DNA of 64,000 nt from Closterium sp. Naga37s-1 (GCA_947471745.1 CANJKZ010000781.1:248001-312000); one strand, 5' to 3'; counted from the first letter of the stretch, positions 32,801 to 43,620 are shown. Translations and numbers: made by a program. Notes: generated by a model from the sequence alone, not told the origin.

Positions 32801-34666
32801 ATGCCCCATTCGCCGATGCAAGGTGAGCCAATCACACTCCCCCGTAGCCGAAGTCGGATTGGAGAATGCCGCACTCGCAATAGTGCCCCACATGTTCTCT
32901 CCGTAATCCTCCTCCGCTGCTGCCTTGGGGTTCTCCTCACCCTTGTGCTGCTTCTGAGCTGCTGCACCACTCTCCTCATGTTCACCGAGCTTGCTGGTCC
33001 CTCCAAGATTGCACTTCTTGGACTTTATCTCCTTAGTGCGACCGTTCGCGCCATCGCCGCTACCAACCGCTTCACCCTTGGTGCTGATGCTTGCTGCCAC
33101 CTGCCTCTCCTTAGGCATGGGGACCACAGGGATTTGCCACATCTCGTTGTAGACATCCCTATCCTCGTGAAGGTCCCAAAGAATCCGCTCGCCAAGCCTC
33201 GCGGTGTAGGTCTTAGCTCCCTTCGAGCTCGTGTCCATGCCGGCCTTTTGCAACCGCCGCACGGAAATCAGGTTTGCAGCAAGGCTGGGCACCCAAAGCA
33301 CGTTCTTGAGGCCCACCATCTTCCCATCAGCACCCTTGAACATGGCCTTGCCCATGCCTTTCACCTCTGCTCGCTGCCCCAAAGCCGATGTGACATGCTT
33401 CACCGGTGACGGCTCATGTTCGGTGAGCAAGTCCGCACGAGGTGTCATGCTATAGGTAGCGCCGCTATCGATCACCCAATAGTCCAGGGAGTGTAGGGTG
33501 ACCTTCCCCACAGCTGCTGGCTCCTCAAAGCTTTCATCATTCTCTGGACCAGCCGGTGCTTGCGTGGACACGAAGAAGAATTGACCCGGGAAGCGATCGT
33601 CCCTCGACTCGCTCTCGTTGCCGGCACTCTTCATGCTTGCAGCACCACCTCCGCGACCGCCACGGCCTCCACGGCCTCTTCCTCTCCCTCCTCCTGCTCC
33701 TCTACCCTCTTGGCCTTGAGCAGGAGTCCATCCATCAGGGAGTTTGTAGCAATCGCGCCACATGTGTCCGCTCTTGTGGCAAAAATGACACTCGCCGTCG
33801 AACCGTCCGCGACCGCGTCCGTTGTTCTTGTTGTCATTGCCGTATCCACTACTCCCGCGGCCTCCGTTGAAGTTGCTGCCTCCAAACCTTCCTCCCCCTC
33901 GTCCTCTGCCTCTTCCTCGACCATATCCACGGCCGATGCTCGCTGCCCCAGCGCCATCCGCACTCGCCAACTCACGGCGGCGGAAATCCTCTTGAAGGAT
34001 AGCTCGCTTCACGTCTTCAAGCGAGAGGCGGGGCAAGTCGCGATTAAGGTTGATGATGAGCGAGGACCATGACTCTGGGAGTAAGGCCAGCAACTTGGTC
34101 TTCTTTTGGAGCTCACTGTAGTTCAAATCAGCTCCCTCAAGCCGCGTCAACAAGTCGAAGAATTTCTGCACCCCTTCTTCAACCGCTTCGTCTTCTTCAA
34201 TTCGTAGTGCCGCCATTTGCCGTTCCAACACCACCGCTACCGCCGCTGTTGCAGGAGCATGTACACCCTTGAGAGCAGCCCATGCCTTTGGTCCCTTCTC
34301 TGGTTCACGCTGGAATGGTTTGATGTGACGGATCTGGCTGCTCCCTAACGCTTGCCCAAGTAGGAGATAGCCTTGTGCGCTCTTCCGCACCCACGGGCTC
34401 TTCTCCGGGTCGTTCTCGGGGCGCTTCTCCGTTCCTTCCATCACCTCCAGCAGGTCATAGTGGTCAAAGATGTTCTCCATCTTGAAGGACCATTCAGCAA
34501 AGTTGTCACCGTTGAACTTGTCAAGCCCAAACACCCTAGGCTCATCCCTAGGTGGGCCAAGACTTGGTTGCATGGGCGCCATGGCTGAATCACGGGGTTG
34601 GCCTTGAGCTTGGGCTTCTCCACTGCCACCAGCAACTCTGCCACCCCTTTCCTCAGGTCCAGACAT
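29897..34666 (-). CDS. Element A gag-pol polyprotein, 1589 aa
   Basis: One frame codes for all Ty1/copia domains in order. The first ATG is 34666; the frame is open 11 codons upstream, but that start would be GTG inside the primer site. Approximate residues: capsid 30-240 (FNGDNFAEWSFKMEN), Gly/Arg-rich region with zinc knuckle CHFCHKSGHMWRDC near 295, protease WVIDSGATYSMT near 400, GAG-pre-integrase LTLHRRMGHVAL near 640, integrase Asp, Asp and Glu near 680, 747 and 780, RT with WVVKQMDVTTAFLNG and VVYVDDILIF (near 1260), RNase H with AYSDASYASE and DSQGAIALAKN (near 1440-1520). No stop or frameshift. Gag and pol are fused, as usual for copia. It differs from element B mainly by substitutions. 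Confidence 0.96.
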   Translation of the reverse strand: MSGPEERGGRVAGGSGEAQAQGQPRDSAMAPMQPSLGPPRDEPRVFGLDKFNGDNFAEWSFKMENIFDHYDLLEVMEGTEKRPENDPEKSPWVRKSAQGYLLLGQALGSSQIRHIKPFQREPEKGPKAWAALKGVHAPATAAVAVVLERQMAALRIEEDEAVEEGVQKFFDLLTRLEGADLNYSELQKKTKLLALLPESWSSLIINLNRDLPRLSLEDVKRAILQEDFRRRELASADGAGAASIGRGYGRGRGRGRGGGRFGGSNFNGGRGSSGYGNDNKNNGRGRGRFDGECHFCHKSGHMWRDCYKLPDGWTPAQGQEGRGAGGGRGRGRGGRGGRGGGAASMKSAGNESESRDDRFPGQFFFVSTQAPAGPENDESFEEPAAVGKVTLHSLDYWVIDSGATYSMTPRADLLTEHEPSPVKHVTSALGQRAEVKGMGKAMFKGADGKMVGLKNVLWVPSLAANLISVRRLQKAGMDTSSKGAKTYTARLGERILWDLHEDRDVYNEMWQIPVVPMPKERQVAASISTKGEAVGSGDGANGRTKEIKSKKCNLGGTSKLGEHEESGAAAQKQHKGEENPKAAAEEDYGENMWGTIASAAFSNPTSATGECDWLTLHRRMGHVALPILQQLVKNEMVAGIRVKGEPDEVIGCPTCMQAKFTRFPFSSSEATAKAPLDEVVMDVVGPLKLGAAGAEYFLTIVDVYTRMTWVYVLSKKSDVAETVKTDWLPMVERQQDRLVKAIRTDRGGEFLSKEFGLWLKKNGIRHSLTMPYSPAMNGIAERANRTITETARGLLIEAGLPEYFWPDAVRSACVAKNRALTHVGADKWVPYVEWIGRKPKVDMLRVFGCMCMALVPKHLRHNKLGAKAIWAVHLGMAQNSKGWLLWDPFTKKFLVSRDCKFMENLMYKDWKAENEAKIGVRLGDVKSSGLEHVELPLELSSGSTTTRQSSLVNGGEEAKDAEEEEEEVQQVSERAPTLPSRTTSAPRIRVTPQQRQGLHVPAAEEEGRGKRRIQAPNRLTYEALGKPAKSALAGAALIVGEDEESDYEECAFAFFSPVEMPGEPATLKEALESSDAEEWKKAMESELKSIEENGTWELVELPEGRKSITSKWLFKIKSDADGKIERYKSRLVAKGYQQKEKVDYKELFAPVVKPTTLRTLLAGAAIKGWVVKQMDVTTAFLNGVLEEEIFMAQPEGFDDGSGRVLRLKKALYGLKQAPRQWYLKLRGVLEEIGFTPSTADHSLFMLGEGEQKSFMVVYVDDILIFSPSSDLVKEVMLKLQDKFKCKALGDVSFYLGLHIERDVEKRCMRVHQRKYLEALAANFGQSEGHVATPFPSGFKCVKGPEEESVGEEERRRFHSLVGSLMYAAVNTRPDVAFATGQLARVVQCPNEEQVAAGMRVAKYLGQTPTVGLQYSAAAQRRQKGADGVEPGRLFLTAYSDASYASEPEDMTSVGGFICCVGGGPTAWESKKQVDQALSSVESEYMALFRAVREIVWQRRLLAELGEEQQGPTPLYCDSQGAIALAKNPVLHGLTKHMRVKWHWTRSMVTAGEVELRYVKTTGQPADMMTKRLVEQQHWKCCKLAGMALN

Positions 34667-34700
34667 TGTCGAAACTGCTCCAAGGGGCTCTGATACCACT

Positions 34701-35519
34701 TGTTATAGTCACAATAGGCTTGAATGTGCCTAAAACGAAAGATAGAGAGCACAGACGGATTTCTGCACAGCGGCTTCAAACGTTGATAGCGTTCTGCTCA
34801 CAGCTGCAAATGACTTGATTCAAATTGGATCTGGAGCGTCTTCACGTCGTCTACAATTATCAATTTAGATTGCACGATTTGATAAAGAATTGACGACACA
34901 GCGTCGGTTTGAACGAACGGTACTATGGCAGCCACTATAGTCTTAGAACACAAGATAGGAAGAGTTACGAGTTGGGAATGACTCCCAGCTCCTACAAACC
35001 CCAAGAGCCGAGGTACAGTGATGTGGAACAGTGCCACACTGTCCCCAACCACGAAGGGTCTCGAAACTACCCTTCACTAGGGCCTACACCAAGTGAAATG
35101 TTACACTACACAAAGTAATGTAACTATCTTCAATATCTTGAGGTGTACCCTTTTGGCAAGCTTCGAAATCACTTGAGGCTTGACACCAAGGCTCGGGCTC
35201 TTCATCACAAACTCATCCTTGAGTTCTTGATGGGTCTGCTGCACACACCTGCGACACGCCGAACGTTCGACACAGGACAAAATAGAAACCGCGCACGACA
35301 AAATAGAAACCGCGCGCGAGACACAAACGACCGCGTAACACGCGTCTAGCGATAACTCGCTATTGACTCGACACACACACTCGACATCATGACTCAACAT
35401 TCACACACAATTATAAGCATGAAATATATATTATCCCATGCCCTCATACCATTCCATACACACACACATTCACGCACACGGACAACAAGCCGAGTGCAAA
35501 CCGTAGGGTTGCACCAACA
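34701..35519 (-). repeat. Element A 5' LTR (819 bp)
   Basis: In element sense it starts TGTTGGTGCAACCC and ends GTGACTATAACA. It carries two copies of a 21-bp unit (AAAATAGAAACCGCGC on the plus strand, near 35279-35319); element B's 5' LTR has one, which explains the 819 versus 798 bp lengths. The U3 promoter should lie in the right half (element sense 5'), but I cannot assign a TATA box with confidence. Confidence 0.93.
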
Positions 35520-35524
35520 GTGCA

Positions 35525-35658
35525 GTGGCCCCCGTGTAGGTCGACCAGCCCCGTCAACCAGCTCGCCCACTGCTGCAGGTCGGCTGCACCCCGCACACCC
35601 GACCACGAAGTCGGCTCCGCCCAAGCGAGGACGGGGCCAAAAACAACTTCCGTTGACA
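35525..35658 (-). mobile_element. Family 2 LTR fragment, right of element A (3' LTR end of element F)
   Basis: Continues the split LTR from 29036: GTGGCCCCCGTG, then ...CAACTTCCGTTGACA. The polypurine tract of element F (plus strand CTCCCCTGCCG) follows at 35659. Confidence 0.8.
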
Positions 35659-37180
35659 CTCCCCTGCCGCGTTCACGCTTGGGCCCCCAGCACACACGGC
35701 AGCACTGCTCGGAGAATAGCCCCTCGGCGTCGACACATCACACAATACGACGGTCACCGCACCAGCCATGCAAGAGGGCATGGCACCTACTGCTGCACGT
35801 CGTTGTCGCCGTCGACCACGTCGGCCAGTCGACTTGGCCGATTGCGACGGAGCACCGGTTGAAGGCCGGGTAGTACAGCGCCTTCGTCAGGAAGTCGGCT
35901 GGCTGCTCGGTGGTCGCGATGTACGTCAGCGAAAACTTCACGCGCTTCACCATGTGCTACAGCCAGGCCTGTCGCCGCTCCATGTGCTCGAGGTTGTCCG
36001 TCAACCCCATGCCCTCGGCGACCGTGATGGCCGACTTGTTGTCCACTCAAAGGACAGTCGGCGCCCCGGCGTCCAGTTTCCAGAACTCCGCAAGGAGGAA
36101 GCAAAGGCGGCGTCCCTCCTTGCCGGCTTCAATGGCCGCCACGTACTCCGACTCGGTCGACAACATTGTCGCTCATTTGATGCGCTGGCTCGACCAGGAG
36201 ACCGCGTCCCCTCCATAGACGAACACGTAGCCACCCATGCTGCTTGTCGCCGGCGTCGTCAGCGTCCACGAAGCCGACCAGCTGCAGCAACTCAGGTCCA
36301 CCGCCGAACTCCAGGACGGTGTCACGCGTGTTGGCAAGGTTGGCGAGGCAGCGGTCGACCTCGCGCCAGTGCTGGTCGCTCCTCACCGTGAGGCCGCTCC
36401 CCAGCTTGCTGCAGGCGAAGGCGATGTCCGGCCTCGTCGTCGTCACAGCGACCTGCAGTGAGCCGACCTTCTGCCTGTACTCCTCCTCCTGGCGCTCCTG
36501 TGCCTCGTCGTCGTCGAAGGTGAGCTCGGCGTAGGCGTCGACCGAGACCTGCGTCTTTGGGGTGCACCCGGTCTGCTCCTCGTCAATGAAGCGCCTATGC
36601 AGCTTGTCAGCGTAGCCCTTTTGGTGGAGCCACAGCTTCCTTGCCGGCCTGTCACGCACAATCTCCAGCCCGAGGTACTTCTGCACCGGCGAGATCTTGC
36701 GCAGCTCGAAGGCGGCCTCCAACAGCTTCTTCAGCTCCTTCAGCATCTCGGTGCTGCTGCTGGTAGCGAGAAGGTCGTCGACGTAGACCAACACCCAACA
36801 GGTCACCTTGTCGACGCTGACCTTGAAGTACAGAGCCTCGTCGACCTGGGCTCTTCTTCCAGCCAGCGCCCAGCAGCACGGCGTGGAGAGCCCTGTACCA
36901 CAGCAGCGGCGACTGCTTCAGCCCGTAGAGGCTCTTCAGCAGCTTGCACACCCGGCCGGTCCCGTCGTTGAAGTAGTCCGGCTGGTACATGTACAGCAAC
37001 CGGTTGAGCTTGCTCTTCGGGAAGGCGTTCTTCATGTCCAGCTGCATCACGTTGAAGTCGAGGACGGCAACGATGCTGAGGAAGATCCTCAGCGTGACGT
37101 AGCTGCTCACCGATGCGTACATCTCGTCGTATTCGGCGCCATACACCTGCGTGAAGCCTTTCACGACCAACCCCCTGGAA
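35659..37180 (-). pseudogene. Copia family 2 element F: RT and RNase H
   Basis: Right to left, RT VVKGFTQVYGAEYDEMYASV, MQLDMKNAFPKSKLNRLLYM, LKSLYGLKQSPLLWY and CWVLVYVDDLLATSSS, then RNase H (FACSKLGSGLTVRSDQHWRE, FVDADDAGDKQHG, DNKSAITVAEGMGL), spread over three frames by indels. It ends at the polypurine tract beside the split 3' LTR. Confidence 0.85.
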
Positions 37181-37994
37181 AAAAAATTGCAAAGGTTTTG
37201 GGGTTTAGAGATATTCCAGTGCATTGTGACGCGAGCCTGACAAGAGGTGGGCCTGATAATAGCGTGGTTTTGGCTTTCGAACAGTATGGCGTATACGATT
37301 CTTCTTCGTAACATATCACCAATATAGCAACAGAGTATCAAATATTGCAGAGAGTACGGAGATTCAGCCAAGTTAGCTTGGCAACCTCTAAAGCGACCTT
37401 ATCAAGCTACATTCGGCATTACACAAAGCAGACTTATGGCGCAGTTCACAACAACTCAGATGAAACCTGGAGAGAGAACTTTATAGTACATCAAGAGATG
37501 GACATAGATATGTGACCAGTTCATACAAAGTGGAAGGAACTTCCCTAACACGATGTTCGTTACGATTGTCATTGCTGACTTGGTCCTGACTGGCATCAGA
37601 AACGCTCGCTTCTTCGAACACAAGGCAATGTCTCGGAGATGCACCTCTGTGCAACTCTTCGTGCCGAATAGTAAGACATGGATCTGTATGACACCAAGAG
37701 AAACAAGAAAGTTAGCCAGTCTGGTTTCGTGAAACAAAGCAAGACAGAGCCTCAAAAGCAATAACAACAAAAGAATTTTCATCAGCAGCAGCAACAAAAG
37801 CGGCCACGACAGCAACAGCAGTACTACGCACCACCGTTTGCCTTTGCGAACAGTTACTCTACACCAGTCGGAGCTAGACCACGAGGAAGACACGGATGGT
37901 ACGAGGTATTGTAGCTTTGCTTGTGTTCTCTGGCACTTATGTATTCACATAGCAAACATACCATTCTTACTAGCAAAAGTAGAGAACAACAATA
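37181..37994. other. Unrelated 0.8-kb segment replacing integrase in element F
   Basis: Sequence left of 37180 is family 2 RT and right of 37995 is family 2 pre-integrase, so integrase and the linker are gone and about 815 bp of lower-GC, unrecognised DNA stands in their place. A plus-strand stretch codes for GFRDIPVHCDASLTRGG and another for QQQQYYAPPFAFANSY, neither of a family I can name. It could be an insertion accompanied by deletion. Confidence 0.55.
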
Positions 37995-39049
37995 TCCTCG
38001 TGCTTCGCCGAGCTCATAATGGTGTCGACGCTGACGTGCGCGAGCCTTGCGTGCCACCTGCCGGCGTCGACTTCGTCGACTAGACAATCGCCCGCAGGGC
38101 CGCCACCTCCGCCATGGTTGTTGTCGACTTCACCAAGCAGGGATGGAGGTCAGTGTAGAGAACTCGGCCGGTCTACGTCGCCCGGCTGAGAATGTCCCCT
38201 GTCGCTGAGACGAGCAACAAACTGTCACCTTCGTCTTGTAGCTTCACGCCGCTCTCCTTGAGCTGACCGGCTGACAGCAAGTTTGCATGCACGCCTGGGA
38301 CGTAGAGCACGTCGAGGATGAGCACCTGCTTCCCGGCTTCTCCGTATAGAGCGACGGTGCCCCGGCTGAGGACGTCCTGCAGCGCTCCATTGAAGCCACG
38401 CACGTGCTTGACGTCACCGCTCGGCTCCAATTTGATGAAGGCGTCCTTCGTCCCTATCAGGTGGTGCGAGCAGCCGTTGTCGAGCAGGATCACCGTCGGG
38501 TTCGCCTGCACAGCTCGCGCCATCGCCTGGAAGGTCTCGTCGGCCTCCGGCGCTAGCGAGATGGTTGGCTTCACGACGCCGACCAGCGAGCACGACGCCT
38601 CTTTATCGTCTCGCCCTTTTCCGCTAGAGGAGGGGTCGTCGTCAATCGCCGAGGTCGACCTGGTCGACTGCTTCTCCTTGCGCGACTTACTCTCCCGAGG
38701 AGGGCGACGCCCGGGCGACCTCCCTCGGCCTCCCTTGGTCTTGTCGTCGTAGGTGTCATTGCGGTCGTTGGGGCACTCGAAGGAGAGGTGGTCGGGGTCG
38801 CCACACAGCCAGCATTCCCAGCATCGCCCTCCTCCTCCACGACCGCTCTCCTTGGCCGACTTCCCCTTGTCGGAGTCCTTGGCCGGCTTCCCACTTCCGC
38901 TGCCACCACCGCGGGCTTGCCACGTAGCCCCGGTTGACCTCCCTGCTTAGTCAGGGCGGCGTAGTTCGCCTGCGGCAGGAGCTCCGTGGACCGCTCGGCC
39001 TCTTGCATCGCCTCTTCGCCGCTCGCGGCCGTCCACGCTCACCGCACCA
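37995..39049 (-). pseudogene. Copia family 2 element F: gag end, zinc knuckle, protease
   Basis: Basic/Ser-rich gag C-terminus, a zinc-knuckle region coding CWLCGDPDHLSFECP-like residues in a shifted frame, and protease VILLDNGCSHHLIGTKDAF, where Asn stands in place of the Ser of the usual DSG. The rest of gag is missing at the right; the sequence then meets the tRNA-Phe-type primer site next to the 5' LTR. Confidence 0.8.
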
Positions 39050-39819
39050 TGCGGACATGACTCGATCAACGTGTGCTAGCCACTGCTATGAGGGGAGTGA
39101 TTTCTGCGTTCCTAAGTCATTTGCTTGCGTGTTCTCTGCTTACACATTCATGGGGAGATTTTGCAAGAGTTTCACTAGCAAAAGTTGACAAGAATGATAC
39201 ACAATGCAAAGCAACAATGGACTACATCAGATGCTAGCAAGCAAGGCGGTCTACTGCCAGCGCAGCACGGTCGATCACGTTCCGGCACTATATGGTCGAC
39301 CACGCTCCAGCAGTGCAAGTCGCAGACTGCCAGCAGTGCAAGTCACGGTCTGCAGCAAAGCGGCTGCACAGCTTTGCCCCTGCAGGACAGCAGTACACCC
39401 GCTTCGCAGGTGCTCGCTGCTGGTTGGCATAATGTGCCTCGTCACCCGCATAGCGCAGATGCCAAGCTGCCCATGTCTGCACCTGATCCTCCACATTGAC
39501 CTCGGAATACCACACCGAGGTCGGCTTCGCATGATCCTCCCGGGCGACTCTCGCGCACCCCGCGGTGCCCACCTGGAAACCAGGTCGACGCCACCAGGCC
39601 GGCGCCTTCCCAGGTCGGCGTTGAGACGCCCAGGCCGGCGTTCAGACGCCCAGGACGCCGTCCATACGCCCAGGTCGGCGTCCAGATGCCTAGGACGCCG
39701 TTCAGACGCCCCGAAAGGCATCGCCCACTGCAACAGGTCGTTGCGCTCCCCGTACACCCGACAACGAAGCCGGCTCCGCCCAAGCAAGAACGGGGCCAAC
39801 AACACAACTCCCATTGACA
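39050..39819 (-). repeat. Element F 5' LTR (770 bp) with tRNA-Phe type primer site
   Basis: Plus strand TGCGGACATG...CCATTGACA. Immediately left, 39032-39049 reads TCCACGCTCACCGCACCA, which as I remember it is the 3' end of plant cytosolic tRNA-Phe including CCA, so the element primes on the complement. The LTR interior contains short repeats of the GACGCCCAGGTCGGCGT kind. It interrupts a gypsy RT at 39820. Confidence 0.85.
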
Positions 39820-40262
39820 TGGTAGTCGTTGCACATGCAAAAACCCCCATCCTTCTTCGGTGTGAATAGGATTGGCACGGAAAATGGTGACAAACTCGAG
39901 CGATTTTTTCTTTTCTTTTTTTCGAGTAGATAATCCAGCTGCTTCCGAAGTTCGTCCAGTTTGGGTTGATTCAGCCTTAGATTTTGTACTACTGACGATT
40001 ATGCCCCATGTTCCAGCTGTATGCTGTGGTTGTGCAATAGCTTAGATGGCGACCCTTCTGGTAGGTCATTAGGAAATATCCGCTCGCATTGTTTTAGGAG
40101 TTTTGCGAGGTCATTTGGTGCCTCGGCAAGCAGTTTCTGTAAATTACTCAACTGCTTTGCTGCCTCGGCTTCCCGGACACCAACAACGTACAAGTCAGCT
40201 CCTACAGCTATGGCACGTTTCACTGTGATGGCATTGACTCGAAATGACAAAGATTATGGCAA
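39820..40262 (-). pseudogene. Ty3/gypsy RT N-terminal fragment
   Basis: Right to left: LYVVGVREAEAAKQLSNLQK, LPEGSPSKLLHNHSIQLEHG, LNQPKLDELRKQLDYLLEK and SPFSVPILFTPKKDGGFCMC, the region from after protease to the start of the RT fingers. Element F cut it at the CNDY position. Confidence 0.75.
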
Positions 40263-42060
40263 GCTCTACCTAGGTAAGGCAATGTTTTTACCATTTACTC
40301 GCACGTTGCTAACACACGTCGTCCTGTCTATCCGTGGGTTGTGTCACGCCCGAGTATGTCGCACGCATTCCATGGGTGAATGTGAAATGACCTCCGCAGC
40401 GAATTCGAACTTGCTCCACGCGTTCACATATTGATAGTAGCGTGTCGTCGACCGATCTTAGGTAAGCGTCGGTCTTGTTGCATTTTCAAATTTCCGAAAG
40501 TGGAAGTGTTAATTAGGCTCTGGCTAGCTCCCTAGTCCACAAATTTTATATTAAGTTGGTGTGAAATTCCCCGCTTAGTAATAAGGGAGTGTCTACCATT
40601 GAACCCGCCTTGTTCAACAGAATATCGATTGCATGAATTGGTATGCTTACTCGGTGAGGGTCGGTTGGATCGGGCAAGCAGCGTGTCTTGTCAGTGGAGG
40701 GCCCGTCTACTACTCAATTTCAGCGTTTCTTTAATGAAGACTGCTTCTTCTAGTCTGCCCTTTATCTTCCTAAGTCTTGGGATACATTCTTCTGTAGTGC
40801 CTGGCCGATTGCACGCAAAGCTGCGCCCTTTAAAAGGTGCGGCAGCGGTATTCGCGGTGACGGCCTGTATCGTGGCTCACTTGTTCATCCCACGAGCCTG
40901 CTATTCCTAATTGTTGTAGGACCCCATTCTTGATCGGCGGAGAAAGTCCATCTTTTCTACCATGGGGAGAACAACAACGAGGGGTGTTACATTCAACGTA
41001 GAATGTGATGGAACTTCAGCCAACAGTTAGTGAGCTCTTGCTTTTGGATCTTGGACGAATTGTCATCCCTAGGACCTCAACACCGAACCAGATCATCTTG
41101 GGTTTTTGCGAGAAGACATCACACTAGTTCCATCAATAGCTGGCACACCAAAAACTTCAAGAGCAACACCACAGTCAGTAAACACAAGCAAAGAATCAGC
41201 AGAATCGATGCAACATCCATCCATACCTTCAAGTTTTTCACACTCGACTGGTCCCCGTGTCGTCAACATGTCACCTCCAAACATGCTAACATAATCATAT
41301 ATATATATGTATATGTATATCATCGGAGCCCGCGAATTTCAACGCCCGCTCCAACTCAAATCTTTATCGATAGTCTGCAAGACACGCATCATCAAAAGTG
41401 GCATAAGTGTAGGTCATCTCAATGGCACAACAACCTATAACGTATTTCAAGCAAGAGTGTTAGACAAAGATGCCTTACTGTTGATCATCAAGCAGGAGCT
41501 TCATCATCCTCACCATATTTACATATTGTGCCCTGAAGCTGATCTTCCTCAACAGCCGTTCCTATAGCATCACAACCCAAGTGCACCTACATGTAAGCCA
41601 CTGGAGAAAGTTTACATCTTATCTTATTGCTTTTGTGATGGGAAGGGTGGCCGAATCTTAACTACATCATGACCTTCGATGCCGCCATGTGTTAGGTCCG
41701 GCACTATCATCTCTTGTGAGATCACCGGCACAGCCTTTGTTGAGTGGCTTTTGGTAGTTGAACGGGATAGTTATTTCCTGCTCAAGCGTTTCCAAACAAA
41801 TGGAATGTTAGAATCTTACGTTCATTGAAGACTGTAATCTTAGTTCCATCTACCGCAATCAGTCTTCCTTTGAAGTGGAGCTATAGACGGATCTTACGTT
41901 GATGATTTCAACTAACGTCACTTAGTATCTCAGGCTTAACATCACTAAAATGTCTACAAGATACTTCACAAGCGCTTTCCACAATCGATTACTACCACTT
42001 CGATTTTTTATTGTTCTACTCAGTCCTCTAATACATAAACTCTCTCTCTCTCTCTCTCTC
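40263..42060. other. Unassigned spacer with AT and CT microsatellites
   Basis: Mostly AT-rich. TA-type repeats at 41297-41320 and CT repeats at about 42041-42060. A plus-strand frame around 41045-41294 (LGRIVIPRTSTPNQIILGF) looks protein-like but breaks and has no recognised family. Confidence 0.4.
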
Positions 42061-42440
42061 GGCAGCATAATGCATTACCAACAACTACTTGGCAGTCTAC
42101 AATTCGCCGCCATCACATGTCACCCAGACTTGGCTTATTCGAGCCAGCTTGCTCAATACCCTAAGTGCTCGTGTTGGTTACTCACACACTCTTCTCTCTT
42201 CTGGCACCACCATCTTGGACACCCCTCTTTGCAACGTCTCTGTCGCATGCACTTATGTCGCCTTGTCTCTGGCCTCCCGAGGTCCCTGCCCCCGCTCTCG
42301 CCGTCGCTTGCACCGCCGTGCACTCCCTGCATCGAGGGGCGGCAACACGCCACTCCTCGCTCCTCCTCGTTCCCTCCGACCACTACTCCTCTGAAGGCCC
42401 TGCACATGGAACTGTTGTGGCCCCGCCCGCGTCCTTAGGC
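42061..42440 (+). pseudogene. Chimeric copia fragment: RNase H start joined to GAG-pre-integrase
   Basis: One frame reads MHYQQLLGSLQFAAITCHPD (start of copia RNase H) and then directly LFWHHHLGHPSLQRLCRMHL with TPCIEGRQHATPRS (GAG-pre-integrase, closest to the family 3 copy at 4.2-6.2 kb). In intact elements these segments are over 2 kb apart and in the opposite order. Confidence 0.75.
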
Positions 42441-43620
42441 TGGGCCAGGAGTGATACTTCCTGCAGGAGGTGTGGAAGTCGGAGCATGGACCGGCATTGG
42501 GGCGAACGCCGGTCAACCAGCCGACAGACACCTCGACGGCGACACTCCCGTTGCTCGCCGAGGTCGGTGAGCTTGCTGATCAGGACACCGAGGACGTCCT
42601 CCCTCCTTCCCCCTCCCCTCCTCCCCCTGCCCCGCACATTGTCACCGGCCCTGCATATGCCGACACCGGCGTCGGCCTCCGGTGACGAGGGGAGCAGTGG
42701 GGCGTCGCCTGTGGCGCCGACCAAGAGCATCGCCGGCGGCCGACGTGGCGTCTAGCAAGTCGGCGTAGGAACGAAGTCGGCACCGATAGGGGAGCAGCAA
42801 GTAGAGGAGGTGCAGCCGAATTTGGTGGAGCTGGCGAAGGAGGAGCCAGCAGCGAGGAGCTGTCGACGACCGGGCTGTCGGCAATGGAGCCAATGGCATG
42901 GGAGAAGTCGGCGGGGACGCCGACTGTGGTGTGTAGCAAAGCGTCGAGGTCAGCGGGGCCAGTGATGATGAGGGGAGCAGCCGGGCACCGAGGAGTCCAC
43001 CGACAGCGATGTGGTGGAGGTGCAGGTTGTCCAGCCTGGACTACAGCGTTCAGGTCGGATTCGAGTTCCGCCTGAGCGGCTAACCTACCACGTCTGCCTT
43101 CCACCAGCCACCTTCACCTCGAGGTACGACAACAACGACGACGACGACATGCTGTACGACGATGCCAAGGACGACGTCGACCTGCCGGATCTTGACCCCG
43201 ACATGCACGCCGACTCCGAACACCGCTGGGACATCGCGAGGATGACGGTGAAGGTGGCGTTCGCGGGCTGGAAGGGCAAGGCGGTGAAGGCCGCCATGGA
43301 CGAAGAGATCCGAAGCCTCATCAGCATGGGCACCTGGGAGCTAGTCGAACGCCCACACGGGGTGAACATCATGAAGAACCGGTGGGTGCTGATAACCAAG
43401 TATCACGTCGACGACACGGTCGCCCAGGAGAAGGCCAGGCTGGTCGTGAAGGGCTTCACGCAAGTGTATGGCGTCGACTATGACGAGACGTACGCTCCAG
43501 TGAGCAGCTGTGTCACGCTGAGGATATTCATTAGCATTGTCGCCGTCCTTGAACTCAACCTGATGCAGCTCGACATGAAGAACGCCTTCCTGCAAAGCAA
43601 GCTGGATCGGGTGTTGTACA
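42441..43620 (+). pseudogene. Copia family 2 element H, left part: linker and RT start
   Basis: Linker with EVWKSEHGPALGRTPVNQPT and an acidic stretch DLPDLDPDMHADSEHRWDIA, then an open RT frame (43011-43620): ELVERPHGVNIMKNRWVLIT, VVKGFTQVYGVDYDETYAPV, MQLDMKNAFLQSKLDRVLYM. It breaks at Met, where element G begins, and resumes at 52235. Confidence 0.88.

Larger units (their letters stand above)
29037..35519 (-). mobile_element. Copia family 1 element A: complete, probably young
   Basis: LTRs at 34701-35519 (5') and 29037-29855 (3') are both 819 bp and look identical by eye. The 5-bp duplication GTGCA flanks it (29032-29036, 35520-35524). The primer site on the minus strand, TGGTATCAGAGC, at 34687-34698 lies two bases inside the 5' LTR and matches initiator tRNA-Met. 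A polypurine tract (plus strand AACTCCCCCTCGG) starts at 29856. With one long uninterrupted gag-pol frame it has everything needed for autonomous mobility. It lies inside a family 2 LTR. Confidence 0.96.
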
